64,000 nt of DNA from Turneriella sp942492915. GTDB lineage: Bacteria > Spirochaetota > Leptospiria > Turneriellales > Turneriellaceae. A program made the translations under genes and the position numbers. Numbering within the stretch: position 1 is the stretch's first letter; the number at the start of each line of letters is the position of its first letter. The stretch spans positions 2,418,001-2,482,000 of the forward strand of contig OW818662.1 of assembly GCA_942492915.1 (NCBI GenBank), in the 5' to 3' direction. The notes below the pieces were generated by a model. That model saw only the letters and a list, made by a program, of their open reading frames with translations. It did not search any database and was not told where the DNA came from. Shown here in pieces: positions 1 to 7,568 of this stretch.

Positions 1-1436
1 TCGCGCGTGATTTCGAGGTATGCCGTGCCCCACTGAATGCCGGTACCCGCAACGCAGATGCGTACCGGGTAAGTCGTGTTCATGCTGGTGAAGTGTGTAG
101 TGATATCAAGAGGTACAGTCGTCGTTACCCCCGGTGTCACATCGGTCACTCCGTTGGCGAGTTCAACACCATCGCCGCCGCCATCGCAAGTCGTGCCGTT
201 GCGGCGGATGCTGTATGCTTTGGCAGTCTGATCGGTTGAAAACGTTAAACTCGTCGTCGGGTTTATCGCAGAAAGGTAGCGGCGATAGGTGCCCAGGTTC
301 ACAGCAACACCAGGGATAGTACTATCAATATAATATTGCACTGGCGCTACGAGAGCAGCGCTCAGGTTGCCCGCGATGTCGATGCAACGCCAAATAAATT
401 TTGTGTAGGTCGGGTTCGATGGGTTGGTTGCCGCGAGACTTGTACCGTACGGTAATCCCGTGACAATATTACCCGTAGCCGGATCAAAAGTTGGCGCGGC
501 AGGGTCTGCTGGTGCTGCACCCTGCTGCGAAATACTTGTGTAAGCAATCTTGTCGGCATTGTTGCTGCACGTGAGTTCGATCGACTGCGGGTCTTTGTAA
601 CTGCCGCCTGCGGGGCTGAAGCTCAGCGTCGGCGCCACATCGTCACGAATAATCAGAGCCGATGCGCGATTCGCAGCGTTGGGATTGTTCGCATTGCTGA
701 TGCAAACCACGAGCCGGTTTATGCCCGAGGTGAATGTAGCCGCAGGCACGTTCACGGTAATTTCATTGGGCCCACCCGCCGCCGCGTCTGGCGCAAGGTT
801 TGAACCGCTGGCGAGCACACTGCCGATAGTGCAATCAATTGCTCCACTTGTGAGCCTGACTTCGTAACTATTCGCATTTGAAACGTCTGCAGTATACTCA
901 TGGTGGAATTTTAACTGAACCGATGCGTAGCCACCGGCAGTACTCACGCCGTTGTGGTTCACACTGCTGCGTATGGGTATGTTCACATTTCCGGTGAACT
1001 CGACCGGCACAGCTGTATCCATGAGGTTGTTATTGTAATCTTTCAACTGAGCGATATCGAGCTCGACAGACCCGGTGCTGCTCAGAGAACCGCTGACCAG
1101 AAGGCGGTATGTGTAGGTGGACAACCGCTGCACTGAAATGATAGTAAAATTGTGCACGGTATCATTTGTGATAAACCTAAAAGTTGTAGCCCGATCTCCA
1201 TCTTTAATTTCTTCGGTAAATGTCACATCGATGTGCGCCAATTCTGATACACTATTCGCACCGTCTCGCACGGGATATGTCTCAAACGAATGCACCCGCG
1301 GCCGCGTTTTATCCTCTTTAAAACACCCCGCCTTATCGTTCAAACAGTTCGTCTCTGGGTCTAACTTCAGAAAGGAGCAGGTTATAAAGAAGAAACTGCT
1401 GAAAAGAATAACTACCCGATAAGCTGAATTGAACAT
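1..1436 (-). CDS. Large repeat-containing surface lipoprotein, 3' end cut by window edge
   Basis: Reading the minus strand from the ATG at 1436 gives an open frame of 478 codons that reaches base 1 without a stop, so the gene continues outside the window. The N-terminus has a short charged start, a hydrophobic stretch and Cys20 in a relaxed spirochaete lipobox (FFFITC), so it is probably a lipoprotein. Residues about 40-165 resemble a bacterial Ig-like (SbsA type) domain. After it, two module types alternate: a lectin-like unit with paired cysteines (SYEVRLTSGAIDC... RLVVCISN) and a chitobiase C-terminal-like unit (GSYKDPQSIELTCS... KFIWRCIDIAGN). The first module type then recurs (TTCDGG... 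PVRICVAG). No enzyme domain is visible in the part present. A surface adhesin or structural role is inference. Confidence 0.85.
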   Translation of the reverse strand, partial: MFNSAYRVVILFSSFFFITCSFLKLDPETNCLNDKAGCFKEDKTRPRVHSFETYPVRDGANSVSELAHIDVTFTEEIKDGDRATTFRFITNDTVHNFTIISVQRLSTYTYRLLVSGSLSSTGSVELDIAQLKDYNNNLMDTAVPVEFTGNVNIPIRSSVNHNGVSTAGGYASVQLKFHHEYTADVSNANSYEVRLTSGAIDCTIGSVLASGSNLAPDAAAGGPNEITVNVPAATFTSGINRLVVCISNANNPNAANRASALIIRDDVAPTLSFSPAGGSYKDPQSIELTCSNNADKIAYTSISQQGAAPADPAAPTFDPATGNIVTGLPYGTSLAATNPSNPTYTKFIWRCIDIAGNLSAALVAPVQYYIDSTIPGVAVNLGTYRRYLSAINPTTSLTFSTDQTAKAYSIRRNGTTCDGGGDGVELANGVTDVTPGVTTTVPLDITTHFTSMNTTYPVRICVAGTGIQWGTAYLEITR

Positions 1437-1516
1437 TTTCACCGTTTTTACTTGAATTTAGCCATGCAGCGGCCCTATGAGGCGAGGCTGCGCTATACAG
1501 AAGCTTACCATTTCAG

Positions 1517-1541
1517 GCCAAAAAGTCTGCATTTTTTTGGC
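1517..1541 (-). terminator. Possible terminator after the DUF5683 gene
   Basis: GCCAAAAA (1517-1524) and TTTTTGGC (1534-1541) form an 8-bp A/T-rich stem about 35 bases past the stop of the minus-strand gene ending at 1576. The stem is weak, so this is tentative. Confidence 0.3.
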
Positions 1542-1575
1542 ACGAACCGGCAAATTCTCGCTCCCCATCAATATA

Positions 1576-2607
1576 TTAAAACGTGTAGTTCACGCGCAGT
1601 GACAGCGGGTCGCGGTCGCCGCTGAGGCGCACGTTGGCACCGAAGATGCTCTCTTGCTGCTCATGAGTCTTGGCGGATTGTTTGCCGAGCTCGATATAGT
1701 TGCCCTCGAAGAACCATGCATCGAACAGGTGCCAGAGATAGATCGTGAAGGTAATGCCCGCGCTGATCATCATGATCTGGTACCACTGGTCGGCCTTGTT
1801 GACGAGCCGCGAAAACTCAGCGCGCGTCGCATCTTGGTCTTTGATACCGAATTCACCCTGCGGTTCGGTCACGACGTGGTCGGGGTTATAGCTTTTGTAC
1901 TGGCTCTTGGTCGACTCGAGCATAATCAGCGAGAACAGCGAAAAGGCAGCGCCGGTGCCGATGACCCCGCTGTAGATGTAACCTGCAGTTTTGCGCTGCT
2001 TGTAAAATTGACCCCAGCCCGGCAACAGCGCCGAGCGCCATAACGCCCCTCTATCCGACGGGTAAAAAAGATCTTTGATTCTGCTGCCCAGCGTTTCAGA
2101 AACGTCTTGCACGTCTTCAAACATCTGGCTCGAGAACGGGACAGTAATATTCTTTTCTGCAATAATCTCGCGATCGACGACCGAGAGAATTTTTCCGCTA
2201 ATCTGAATATTCTCGGCACTCGTCACAAACCTGCCAAACACGATGCCGTCGACCTTCAGCGCGAATCCCATCGCCTGCAGCTTTTCGACGTCGTAGAAAT
2301 CGGCAGGCTTGAATTCTTTTGCTTTGGCATATTCACGCCAAATCTTGTTTTCGAGCCTTATGTAATTGTATTTCTTTTTAGTAAGTTCAAAGATCGATTC
2401 GCCGATCGAGTCTGTCAGCCATTTTGCATTGGGGTCATTTGATTCGTTATAGAAATCGAGAAAGATAATCTTTTTTATTGCTGGTGCTGCACCTTGCTTA
2501 TCCGCTTCGATCACCACAGGTGCGGATGTTTTGACCTTCTGCTCCTCGGCGCCCAACGCGGGTGCACACCAGAGTACTGCGCACACAACAGTCACGAAAA
2601 GATGCAT
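1576..2607 (-). CDS. Exported CsgG/FlgO-like plus DUF5683 membrane protein
   Basis: The 343-residue protein starts at the ATG at 2607, which opens directly on a signal peptide (MHLFVTVVCAVLWCAPALGA). An ATG seven codons upstream (2628) would put charged, non-signal residues in front. After the signal, about 150 residues resemble the CsgG/FlgO-type fold: a start like KIIFLDFYNESND, then VDGIVFGRFV and a strand-rich end. The C-terminal half carries the DUF5683 hallmark SALLPGWGQFYK followed by a glycine-rich hydrophobic helix and a second helix (MISAGITFTIYLWHLF). A protein that assembles or anchors something in the envelope fits, but no function is established. No convincing ribosome site precedes either start. 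Confidence 0.72.
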   Translation of the reverse strand: MHLFVTVVCAVLWCAPALGAEEQKVKTSAPVVIEADKQGAAPAIKKIIFLDFYNESNDPNAKWLTDSIGESIFELTKKKYNYIRLENKIWREYAKAKEFKPADFYDVEKLQAMGFALKVDGIVFGRFVTSAENIQISGKILSVVDREIIAEKNITVPFSSQMFEDVQDVSETLGSRIKDLFYPSDRGALWRSALLPGWGQFYKQRKTAGYIYSGVIGTGAAFSLFSLIMLESTKSQYKSYNPDHVVTEPQGEFGIKDQDATRAEFSRLVNKADQWYQIMMISAGITFTIYLWHLFDAWFFEGNYIELGKQSAKTHEQQESIFGANVRLSGDRDPLSLRVNYTF

Positions 2608-2687
2608 TTGCGCCGAACCCAAAGGCATAGAAGGCCACCGCTTTGGGGCAGTGCACAGAACGTAAAGCAGAATGGTACAATTGAATA

Positions 2688-2701
2688 TGAACGAATGTTC
2701 A
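2688..2701. promoter_or_regulatory. Perfect inverted repeat TGAAC-N4-GTTCA, candidate operator
   Basis: TGAACGAATGTTCA lies in the 172-bp divergent space between the DUF5683 gene and the lipase gene. Its GAAC-N4-GTTC core has the form of a LexA operator of the Bacillus/actinobacterial type, but the Leptospira LexA site is reported to be different, so the binding protein is unknown. A TATATA-like -10 element near 2734 lies between it and the lipase start. Confidence 0.3.
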
Positions 2702-2779
2702 CGCTTATTTTGGCGCGACTGATACGCATGCGCCTATATAGTCATGCTCGTAAATAAAGCGTGAAGGGGAAATTTACTA

Positions 2780-3886
2780 ATGCGAAAACTGAGCACACTT
2801 TCTCTCTTGGTACTGGCGTTGACTGCACCCACATTGGTGTCAGCGGCGGCAGCCAAAACAACATACCCGGTCGTGTTTGCACACGGCATGGCAGGTTTTG
2901 ACGACCTGTTGGGTTACGATTACTGGGGCGATGACTATGGCGTGTTCGTGGGTGATCCCTGCGATGCATTGCTCGAAGTCACCTGCAACGGCAATATCAA
3001 CAGCGGCCAAAAGGCGTTTCAAACACAGACTTATCCTTTTCAATCATCAGAGGTACGCGGTCTCGACGTCGCGAACCAGGTTGAAGCGTATATGACGTCA
3101 CAAGGTGTCAGCTACATCAACCTCGTCGGTCACTCACAGGGTGGTCTCGACATTCGCAAGGCTGCGAAAGTTTTGTACCAGCGCAAAGCACGTCAGGTCG
3201 TAAAAGTACTGATTTCGATTTCATCTCCCCACCGTGGTTCACCAGTCGCGAAGTATATTCTCGATCTGAAACCGGGTGTGACGAACGTCGTTGCAGCTCT
3301 CGCGACTATCTTCGGCAACTCGATCTATCGCAGTGGCAATGATGCGTTTGCGGGCGCAAAGCAGCTCGTGTATAACGACTACAGCGCTACCGATGGTTTG
3401 ACAACCGGCGCAAAAGCCTTTAATGTCAACAACCCCGTAAGCGCGACGTACGCGGCTTATTATGGTTCGTTCGTTACAGCACAAACCGGTGTCTCTGTTA
3501 ACCCTGCGCTCTTTATTCTGCGTAACGGTTTTTTTAACATCGACGGCAACGGCTACTGCGTTGACGACTGCGACAATGACGGCGCAGGTGGCAAAGGCAA
3601 TGGCACAGCAACCGACCTCGACGACGACGGTCTTGTAGGTATAAACTCGCAGCAAATGGGCTACCGTTTGAAACTGAATGGTTGCACTCTGTGTCTTGAC
3701 TACATCACACAAGATTCAACCACTGGAAATGTAACGAACCTGAATGCGCCGACATCGATACAGATGACTTCGGCTTCAAGCGTTATCAACCAAGACCACC
3801 TCGACGTCGTCGGCGTACCGCCAGACACATTTGACGAGATGGAATTCTACGCAGCGATTTTCAACTTTATTGCTGCTAAAGATTAA
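2780..3886 (+). CDS. Secreted triacylglycerol lipase, subfamily I.1/I.2-like
   Basis: A 368-residue alpha/beta-hydrolase with a signal peptide (cleavage near residue 23-25), so it is exported. It begins with the oxyanion-loop motif YPVVFAHGMAG and has the nucleophile elbow GHSQGG (Ser119). By comparison with the Pseudomonas/Burkholderia lipases, Asp283 in DDGLVG and His340 in NQDHLDVVG complete the triad, and the Asp342 region would bind calcium. An Asp/Gly-rich insert (about residues 262-282, CVDDCDNDG) just before the Asp looks like a calcium loop. The start is supported by AAGGGGA upstream. The next gene encodes a foldase-like protein, as in Proteobacterial lipases that need a dedicated chaperone. 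It probably hydrolyses long-chain acylglycerols or host/environmental lipids. Confidence 0.9.
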   Translation: MRKLSTLSLLVLALTAPTLVSAAAAKTTYPVVFAHGMAGFDDLLGYDYWGDDYGVFVGDPCDALLEVTCNGNINSGQKAFQTQTYPFQSSEVRGLDVANQVEAYMTSQGVSYINLVGHSQGGLDIRKAAKVLYQRKARQVVKVLISISSPHRGSPVAKYILDLKPGVTNVVAALATIFGNSIYRSGNDAFAGAKQLVYNDYSATDGLTTGAKAFNVNNPVSATYAAYYGSFVTAQTGVSVNPALFILRNGFFNIDGNGYCVDDCDNDGAGGKGNGTATDLDDDGLVGINSQQMGYRLKLNGCTLCLDYITQDSTTGNVTNLNAPTSIQMTSASSVINQDHLDVVGVPPDTFDEMEFYAAIFNFIAAKD

Positions 3887-3895
3887 TAATTGATC

Positions 3896-3930
3896 GCATG
3901 ATTGTCGGGGCAAAGCCCGGACAATCATGC
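3896..3930. terminator. Stem-loop between lipase and foldase genes
   Basis: GCATGATTGTC (3896-3906) pairs with GACAATCATGC (3920-3930). Inside, after one G-G mismatch, GGGC (3908-3911) pairs with GCCC (3915-3918) around an AAA loop. It starts 10 bases after the lipase stop and has no T-run. It may attenuate transcription or set the lipase:foldase ratio. Confidence 0.5.
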
Positions 3931-3941
3931 ACTCTCTATTC

Positions 3942-4994
3942 ATGAACTTCTTCAAAAGCAAGCCGTGGCTCACCGGCATTCTCATCGGAGCCTCACTCGG
4001 AATTCTCATCTATTGGTTCGTAGGCCGCGACTCTGACGCCGTCAGACAGCTCAAGGTGCTCGAAAGAGGGCCGCGCATGTTGCGCGAATACCAGGAATCT
4101 GAAGTCGAGAAGATACGCTACGAAATGAGCGAGGCCGGCACGAAACGTATCGTCGGCGAACTTACCTTTGAACAGAAGCTGGCGCTGCTGCGCGATAAGT
4201 GGAGCAAGCACATTGACAAAGGCTACATGCAGGTCAAGATGCTCGAAGAGATCATGAACCTCTGCAAGAAAGAACGACCGAACGATTGGGTTGCCTGCAC
4301 CAATGAACTCGCAGGTGCGGCATTTCCGCAGCTTGGCGACAAACTCTTCTCGCAATTATCGTCGCTCGTCAGGTACAATGACTGGCTGTCGCGCAACAAA
4401 GAAAAACTCGATAAAATGAGCCGCAAAGAACGGCAGAAACTACTGAACGAAATGCGGGGCAAACTCTTCGGCGACGAAAACGCCAAAGAGATCTGGGCAA
4501 ATGAGCTCAGGGTCGAAGCTGTGCGCAATACTCTGGACGATATGAAAGAGGCAAAGGGCAAAGATCTGTCGACGAAACTCAGTGCGTTCAAGGCCACCCT
4601 CAACGAAGCTTTTGGCGAGCAGGCAAAGGCATATGTCGAGCGCCACCAGCAAGAGTTGACCAATGCAGTCATGACGGCGGTGCAAGATGACCTGAAGGCA
4701 CTCACCCCCACTCAGCAAAAACACGCGTTGCGCACCATTCGCACCGAACTGGGTATGGATAAAGCCGCTCTCGAAAGATGGGATGCGCTCGACAACGAAC
4801 GCCAGAGCCGTTGGGCGACGGGAAAAACCTATCTTGCAGAACGAGAAAAACTCGCGGCCAGCCCGGGTTCTTCTGAAGCGGCGCTCAATGAATTAAGGCA
4901 AAAATACTTTGGCCCCGAAGCCGAGGCGATCGCAACCGAAGAAGCCGAAGGATTCTATCGCTACAAGGGCGAACAGCGCATCGGGCTGGAATAG
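3942..4994 (+). CDS. Membrane-anchored lipase foldase (LifO)-like protein
   Basis: About 350 residues: a single N-terminal anchor helix (WLTGILIGASLGILIYWFV), then an almost wholly helical, charged periplasmic part. The C-terminal ending LRQKYFGPEAEAIATEEAE matches the end of Lif-type steric chaperones, and LRGKLFGDENAKE-like helices occur in the middle. The position directly downstream of the lipase supports the call. The classical RxxFDY(F/C)LSA motif of the first mini-domain is not recognisable; ELTFEQKLALLRDK may be the divergent equivalent. I chose the ATG at 3942 because the ATG at 3927 lies inside a stem-loop. It would fold the secreted lipase before it crosses the outer membrane. Confidence 0.78.
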   Translation: MNFFKSKPWLTGILIGASLGILIYWFVGRDSDAVRQLKVLERGPRMLREYQESEVEKIRYEMSEAGTKRIVGELTFEQKLALLRDKWSKHIDKGYMQVKMLEEIMNLCKKERPNDWVACTNELAGAAFPQLGDKLFSQLSSLVRYNDWLSRNKEKLDKMSRKERQKLLNEMRGKLFGDENAKEIWANELRVEAVRNTLDDMKEAKGKDLSTKLSAFKATLNEAFGEQAKAYVERHQQELTNAVMTAVQDDLKALTPTQQKHALRTIRTELGMDKAALERWDALDNERQSRWATGKTYLAEREKLAASPGSSEAALNELRQKYFGPEAEAIATEEAEGFYRYKGEQRIGLE

Positions 4995-5033
4995 ACTGGC
5001 GATCTAGTCGGCCCGCCTGCCTATTTCAACCTT

Positions 5034-5972
5034 TTGGGCGTCCGATGTCTTTGGCGTTATCTTGAGCGTGTGCGTTTATTTCTTTCTCTGCTGCTCGCGA
5101 CGACAGCCTGCGGCAATTTCTCATCGACGGTAAAAACTGCGAAGCCGGCGCCGCAAAGCATGCGCGCCAACAACAATGTCGAATTCTGGTGGGTGGGTCA
5201 CGCGACGGTTCTGATGCGGCTGTATGATAAGTGGATCATCACCGACCCTAATTTTTCACCCCGCACAGGGGGAGTGGTAAAAAGGCTTACCGAAGTCGGT
5301 ATTGATACAACTTCGATAAAGCCGGTCGACGCAATTGTGATCTCGCATAATCACTTTGACCACCTTGATGCGCCGTCGCTTGAAATGCTCAAAGGCTCAA
5401 AGCACATCTTTGCCCCGAAGAGTGGTTTCGCATATATTTCGCCGGGGGTGGCAGAATTTGAGCACCGCGTGTCGCCTGGCTATTCGCATGAAGAAGACGG
5501 CCTGAAGATCACTTCAGTTTCAGTGGCTCACTTCGGCGGGCGATTGTTCGTCGATAATCTTTGGGATGGCGAACCTTATACGGGATATATAATCCAGCAC
5601 AAAGATATCACTGTATTCTTTGCTGGCGATACGGGATACCACGAAGAATACTTTCGCGATCTGAAGAAACATTTCAAAATTGACCTAGCTTTGATTCCCG
5701 TCGGCCCCGCTGGAGGTTTCGGCACAGGTTCGGGCTTAGGCAATGCCGTACACGTGAATCCGTACGGCGCCCTGCAGATTTTTCGCGACTGCGGCGCCCG
5801 CTACATGATACCGATTCACCACAGCACGTTCTACCGCGTCGGTGGCCGCGAAATGGAAATGATCAAAGATTCAATTGCAATCTCTGGCACGAGCGAGCGT
5901 ATGCTGCTACTCGAAGCCGGCGAGAGTATATCTTTTAGCTACGGGCTTAAGCCTGTAGCTAAAAGAAAATAA
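5034..5972 (+). CDS. Metallo-beta-lactamase-fold lipoprotein, NAPE-PLD/RomA-like
   Basis: A 312-residue protein, counting from the TTG at 5034. A GTG at 5070 gives a tighter lipoprotein signal (RLFLSLLLATTAC) and may be the true start. The zinc-site motif HNHFDH (His105, His107, Asp109, His110) is followed by VAHFGG, an Asp in FFAGDTGYH and a C-terminal PIHHSTFY. That arrangement, with the opening VEFWWVGHATVLM, is typical of the N-acylphosphatidylethanolamine phospholipase D/RomA branch of the fold. It is probably a periplasm-facing lipid-anchored phosphodiesterase or amidase-like hydrolase; the substrate is unknown. Its last 13 codons lie within a near-perfect palindrome (5931-5966). Confidence 0.82.
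   Translation: MGVRCLWRYLERVRLFLSLLLATTACGNFSSTVKTAKPAPQSMRANNNVEFWWVGHATVLMRLYDKWIITDPNFSPRTGGVVKRLTEVGIDTTSIKPVDAIVISHNHFDHLDAPSLEMLKGSKHIFAPKSGFAYISPGVAEFEHRVSPGYSHEEDGLKITSVSVAHFGGRLFVDNLWDGEPYTGYIIQHKDITVFFAGDTGYHEEYFRDLKKHFKIDLALIPVGPAGGFGTGSGLGNAVHVNPYGALQIFRDCGARYMIPIHHSTFYRVGGREMEMIKDSIAISGTSERMLLLEAGESISFSYGLKPVAKRK
5931..5966. terminator. 36-bp palindrome between convergent genes
   Basis: The arms 5931-5948 and 5949-5966 are complementary over 18 bp with one G-T wobble. The palindrome encodes the C-terminal end of the hydrolase gene and finishes 8 bases before the end of the convergent PLP-enzyme gene. A/T-rich outer flanks would give A-tracts or U-tracts in both directions, so it may serve as a bidirectional terminator. 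Confidence 0.55.
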
Positions 5973-5973
5973 A

Positions 5974-7515
5974 TCAGACTTTGTAATACGCGTCCATATA
6001 CGTTTTTAGTATATCTCCCACTACACTTCTGACCGGCAGCGTCGCAGCCATGCCATAGATGGGCGCAGAGCTGCCTTTTTCAGACGGGTTGGCTTTCACG
6101 TGCACCACAGCAGCCTTGAGGTCTTCGATAAACCGCTCTTTCACACCGGGCTCTGCGTGGCGCAGCGTCAGCGCGATATGCACGCACGGCGGTCGGTGCA
6201 GCCCATTGAGCGAATAACCTTTGTGCGTCATGTGCTCCATCACCTTGTAGATATCGAGCGAATCAGAGGCAAAAGCGATCACGTACAGCGGGTCACCGAG
6301 AAGTTTCAACTCGGGAATCTTGACGATCTCTTTCTTTATGAAATCCGCAGTTTCGAGAATTTTCTTGCCTGCGGCCAGATAACCCTTTTCGCCGATCGAC
6401 ACGAGCGCCGCCCACGCCGCAGCGCTGAGGCCACCCGGTCGTGAACCGGCGAACGTCGGCGAGAAATACATACCACCCGGCCAGTTGGTGACTGTAAAAA
6501 ACTGGTGATGGCGAATCTTCGCGTTGCGATAGAGAATCACCGAAGTGCCTTTTGCCGCATAACCATATTTGTGCGTGTCGACCGAAATCGAAGTTACACC
6601 CGGAAGATTAAAATCGAACTTCGGCACTTTGTAGCCGAGCTTGCGCGCAAACGGCAGCACGAACCCACCCAGGCAGGCGTCTGTATGAAATGGAATATTC
6701 TTCGCCCGTGCAAGTTCTGACATCTCTTCGATCGGGTCAATCGTACCGTGCGGGAAAGCCGGCGCCGAGCCGATCACAACAACCGTATTGCCGTTGATTG
6801 CTTTTTTTACGGCGTTCAGATCGGCGCGAAAGCCCGAATCAACAGGCACCTTGCGCAGCTTGATTTTAAAATACTGCGCTGCCTTGTCGAACGCCGCGTG
6901 CGCCGTCACAGGGGCAACCATCTCGGGGTGCCTTACGCCGCGTTCTGATTCTGCCATGTCACGGTAGGTTTTCATCGCCAGCAGAATACTCTCGCTGCCC
7001 CCCGATGTCACCGAACCGCAGAGCTGCGACTGCACCGATTCACCAGCACCTTCAGAAAGCATGCGACCGACCATAGAAATAACTTCGGCTTCGAACTTGC
7101 TCGCGCTCGGCCAAAGATCGGTGTGCAGCGGGTTCGACTGCGAATGGATTGCGTAGGCTTCGTTGAGGTATTCGATGTGGCTGCTGTCACCGTGATAAAC
7201 CGCACCCGAAACGTAGCCGTCTTTCCACTTTTTGATCTCGGCCTCTTGCATCGTCTTCAGTTCTTTGAGAACATCGGCGCGCGCTCTGCCTTCGGCCGGC
7301 AGCGCGCGAAAAGTCTCGAACTGGTCGCGGTAGGGTTTCATGTCTTTCGCAACCGCTTCAAGCACCTGCTTCGACTGCGCTTCGATCTGGTCTTTGACCA
7401 CGCCCTGCGATTTCAGTAGTTTATCAAGCTCGGGAAAACGCTCGAGCACACCTTCGACGATTGAAAAAATTTCGGGGAATTTCTTCTGGTATTCGGCAAT
7501 GATTTCTGGATCCAT
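5974..7515 (-). CDS. Sphingosine-1-phosphate-lyase-like PLP enzyme (group II decarboxylase fold)
   Basis: A 513-residue cytosolic PLP enzyme from the ATG at 7515, preceded by AGAAAGGA. An in-frame ATG at 7539 falls inside a hairpin and is unlikely. The PLP lysine is Lys316 in SVDTHKYGYAAKGTSV, the signature shared by sphingosine-phosphate lyases. The cofactor Asp in FHTDACLGGF and the GSVTSGGSES phosphate loop are also present. Unlike eukaryotic Dpl1/SGPL1 there is no membrane helix. Family members cleave a phosphorylated long-chain amino alcohol into phosphoethanolamine and an aldehyde; other group II members decarboxylate amino acids. It follows the FGGY kinase gene in one transcription direction, which suggests that a kinase product feeds the lyase. 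Confidence 0.82.
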   Translation of the reverse strand: MDPEIIAEYQKKFPEIFSIVEGVLERFPELDKLLKSQGVVKDQIEAQSKQVLEAVAKDMKPYRDQFETFRALPAEGRARADVLKELKTMQEAEIKKWKDGYVSGAVYHGDSSHIEYLNEAYAIHSQSNPLHTDLWPSASKFEAEVISMVGRMLSEGAGESVQSQLCGSVTSGGSESILLAMKTYRDMAESERGVRHPEMVAPVTAHAAFDKAAQYFKIKLRKVPVDSGFRADLNAVKKAINGNTVVVIGSAPAFPHGTIDPIEEMSELARAKNIPFHTDACLGGFVLPFARKLGYKVPKFDFNLPGVTSISVDTHKYGYAAKGTSVILYRNAKIRHHQFFTVTNWPGGMYFSPTFAGSRPGGLSAAAWAALVSIGEKGYLAAGKKILETADFIKKEIVKIPELKLLGDPLYVIAFASDSLDIYKVMEHMTHKGYSLNGLHRPPCVHIALTLRHAEPGVKERFIEDLKAAVVHVKANPSEKGSSAPIYGMAATLPVRSVVGDILKTYMDAYYKV

Positions 7516-7530
7516 ATTTTTTTCCTTTCT

Positions 7531-7568
7531 ATCATACATAGATTGCGCTGGCGCAATCTATGTATGAT
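7531..7568. repeat. Perfect 18-bp-arm hairpin between kinase and lyase genes
   Basis: Arms 7531-7548 and 7551-7568 are exactly complementary, with a 2-nt spacer. The kinase stop codon (7560-7558) is inside one arm and the lyase ribosome site (7530-7523) begins right after the other. It may be an attenuator, a processing site or a terminator without a U-tract. Confidence 0.6.

Noticed and set aside
1117..1422. Open frame of 101 codons on the plus strand near the left edge
   Set aside because: The minus strand is open throughout and encodes an ordered lipoprotein; the plus-strand frame is a shadow of it.
3239..3712. Open frame of 157 codons on the minus strand
   Set aside because: It is complementary to the lipase gene, whose catalytic residues are in the plus-strand frame.
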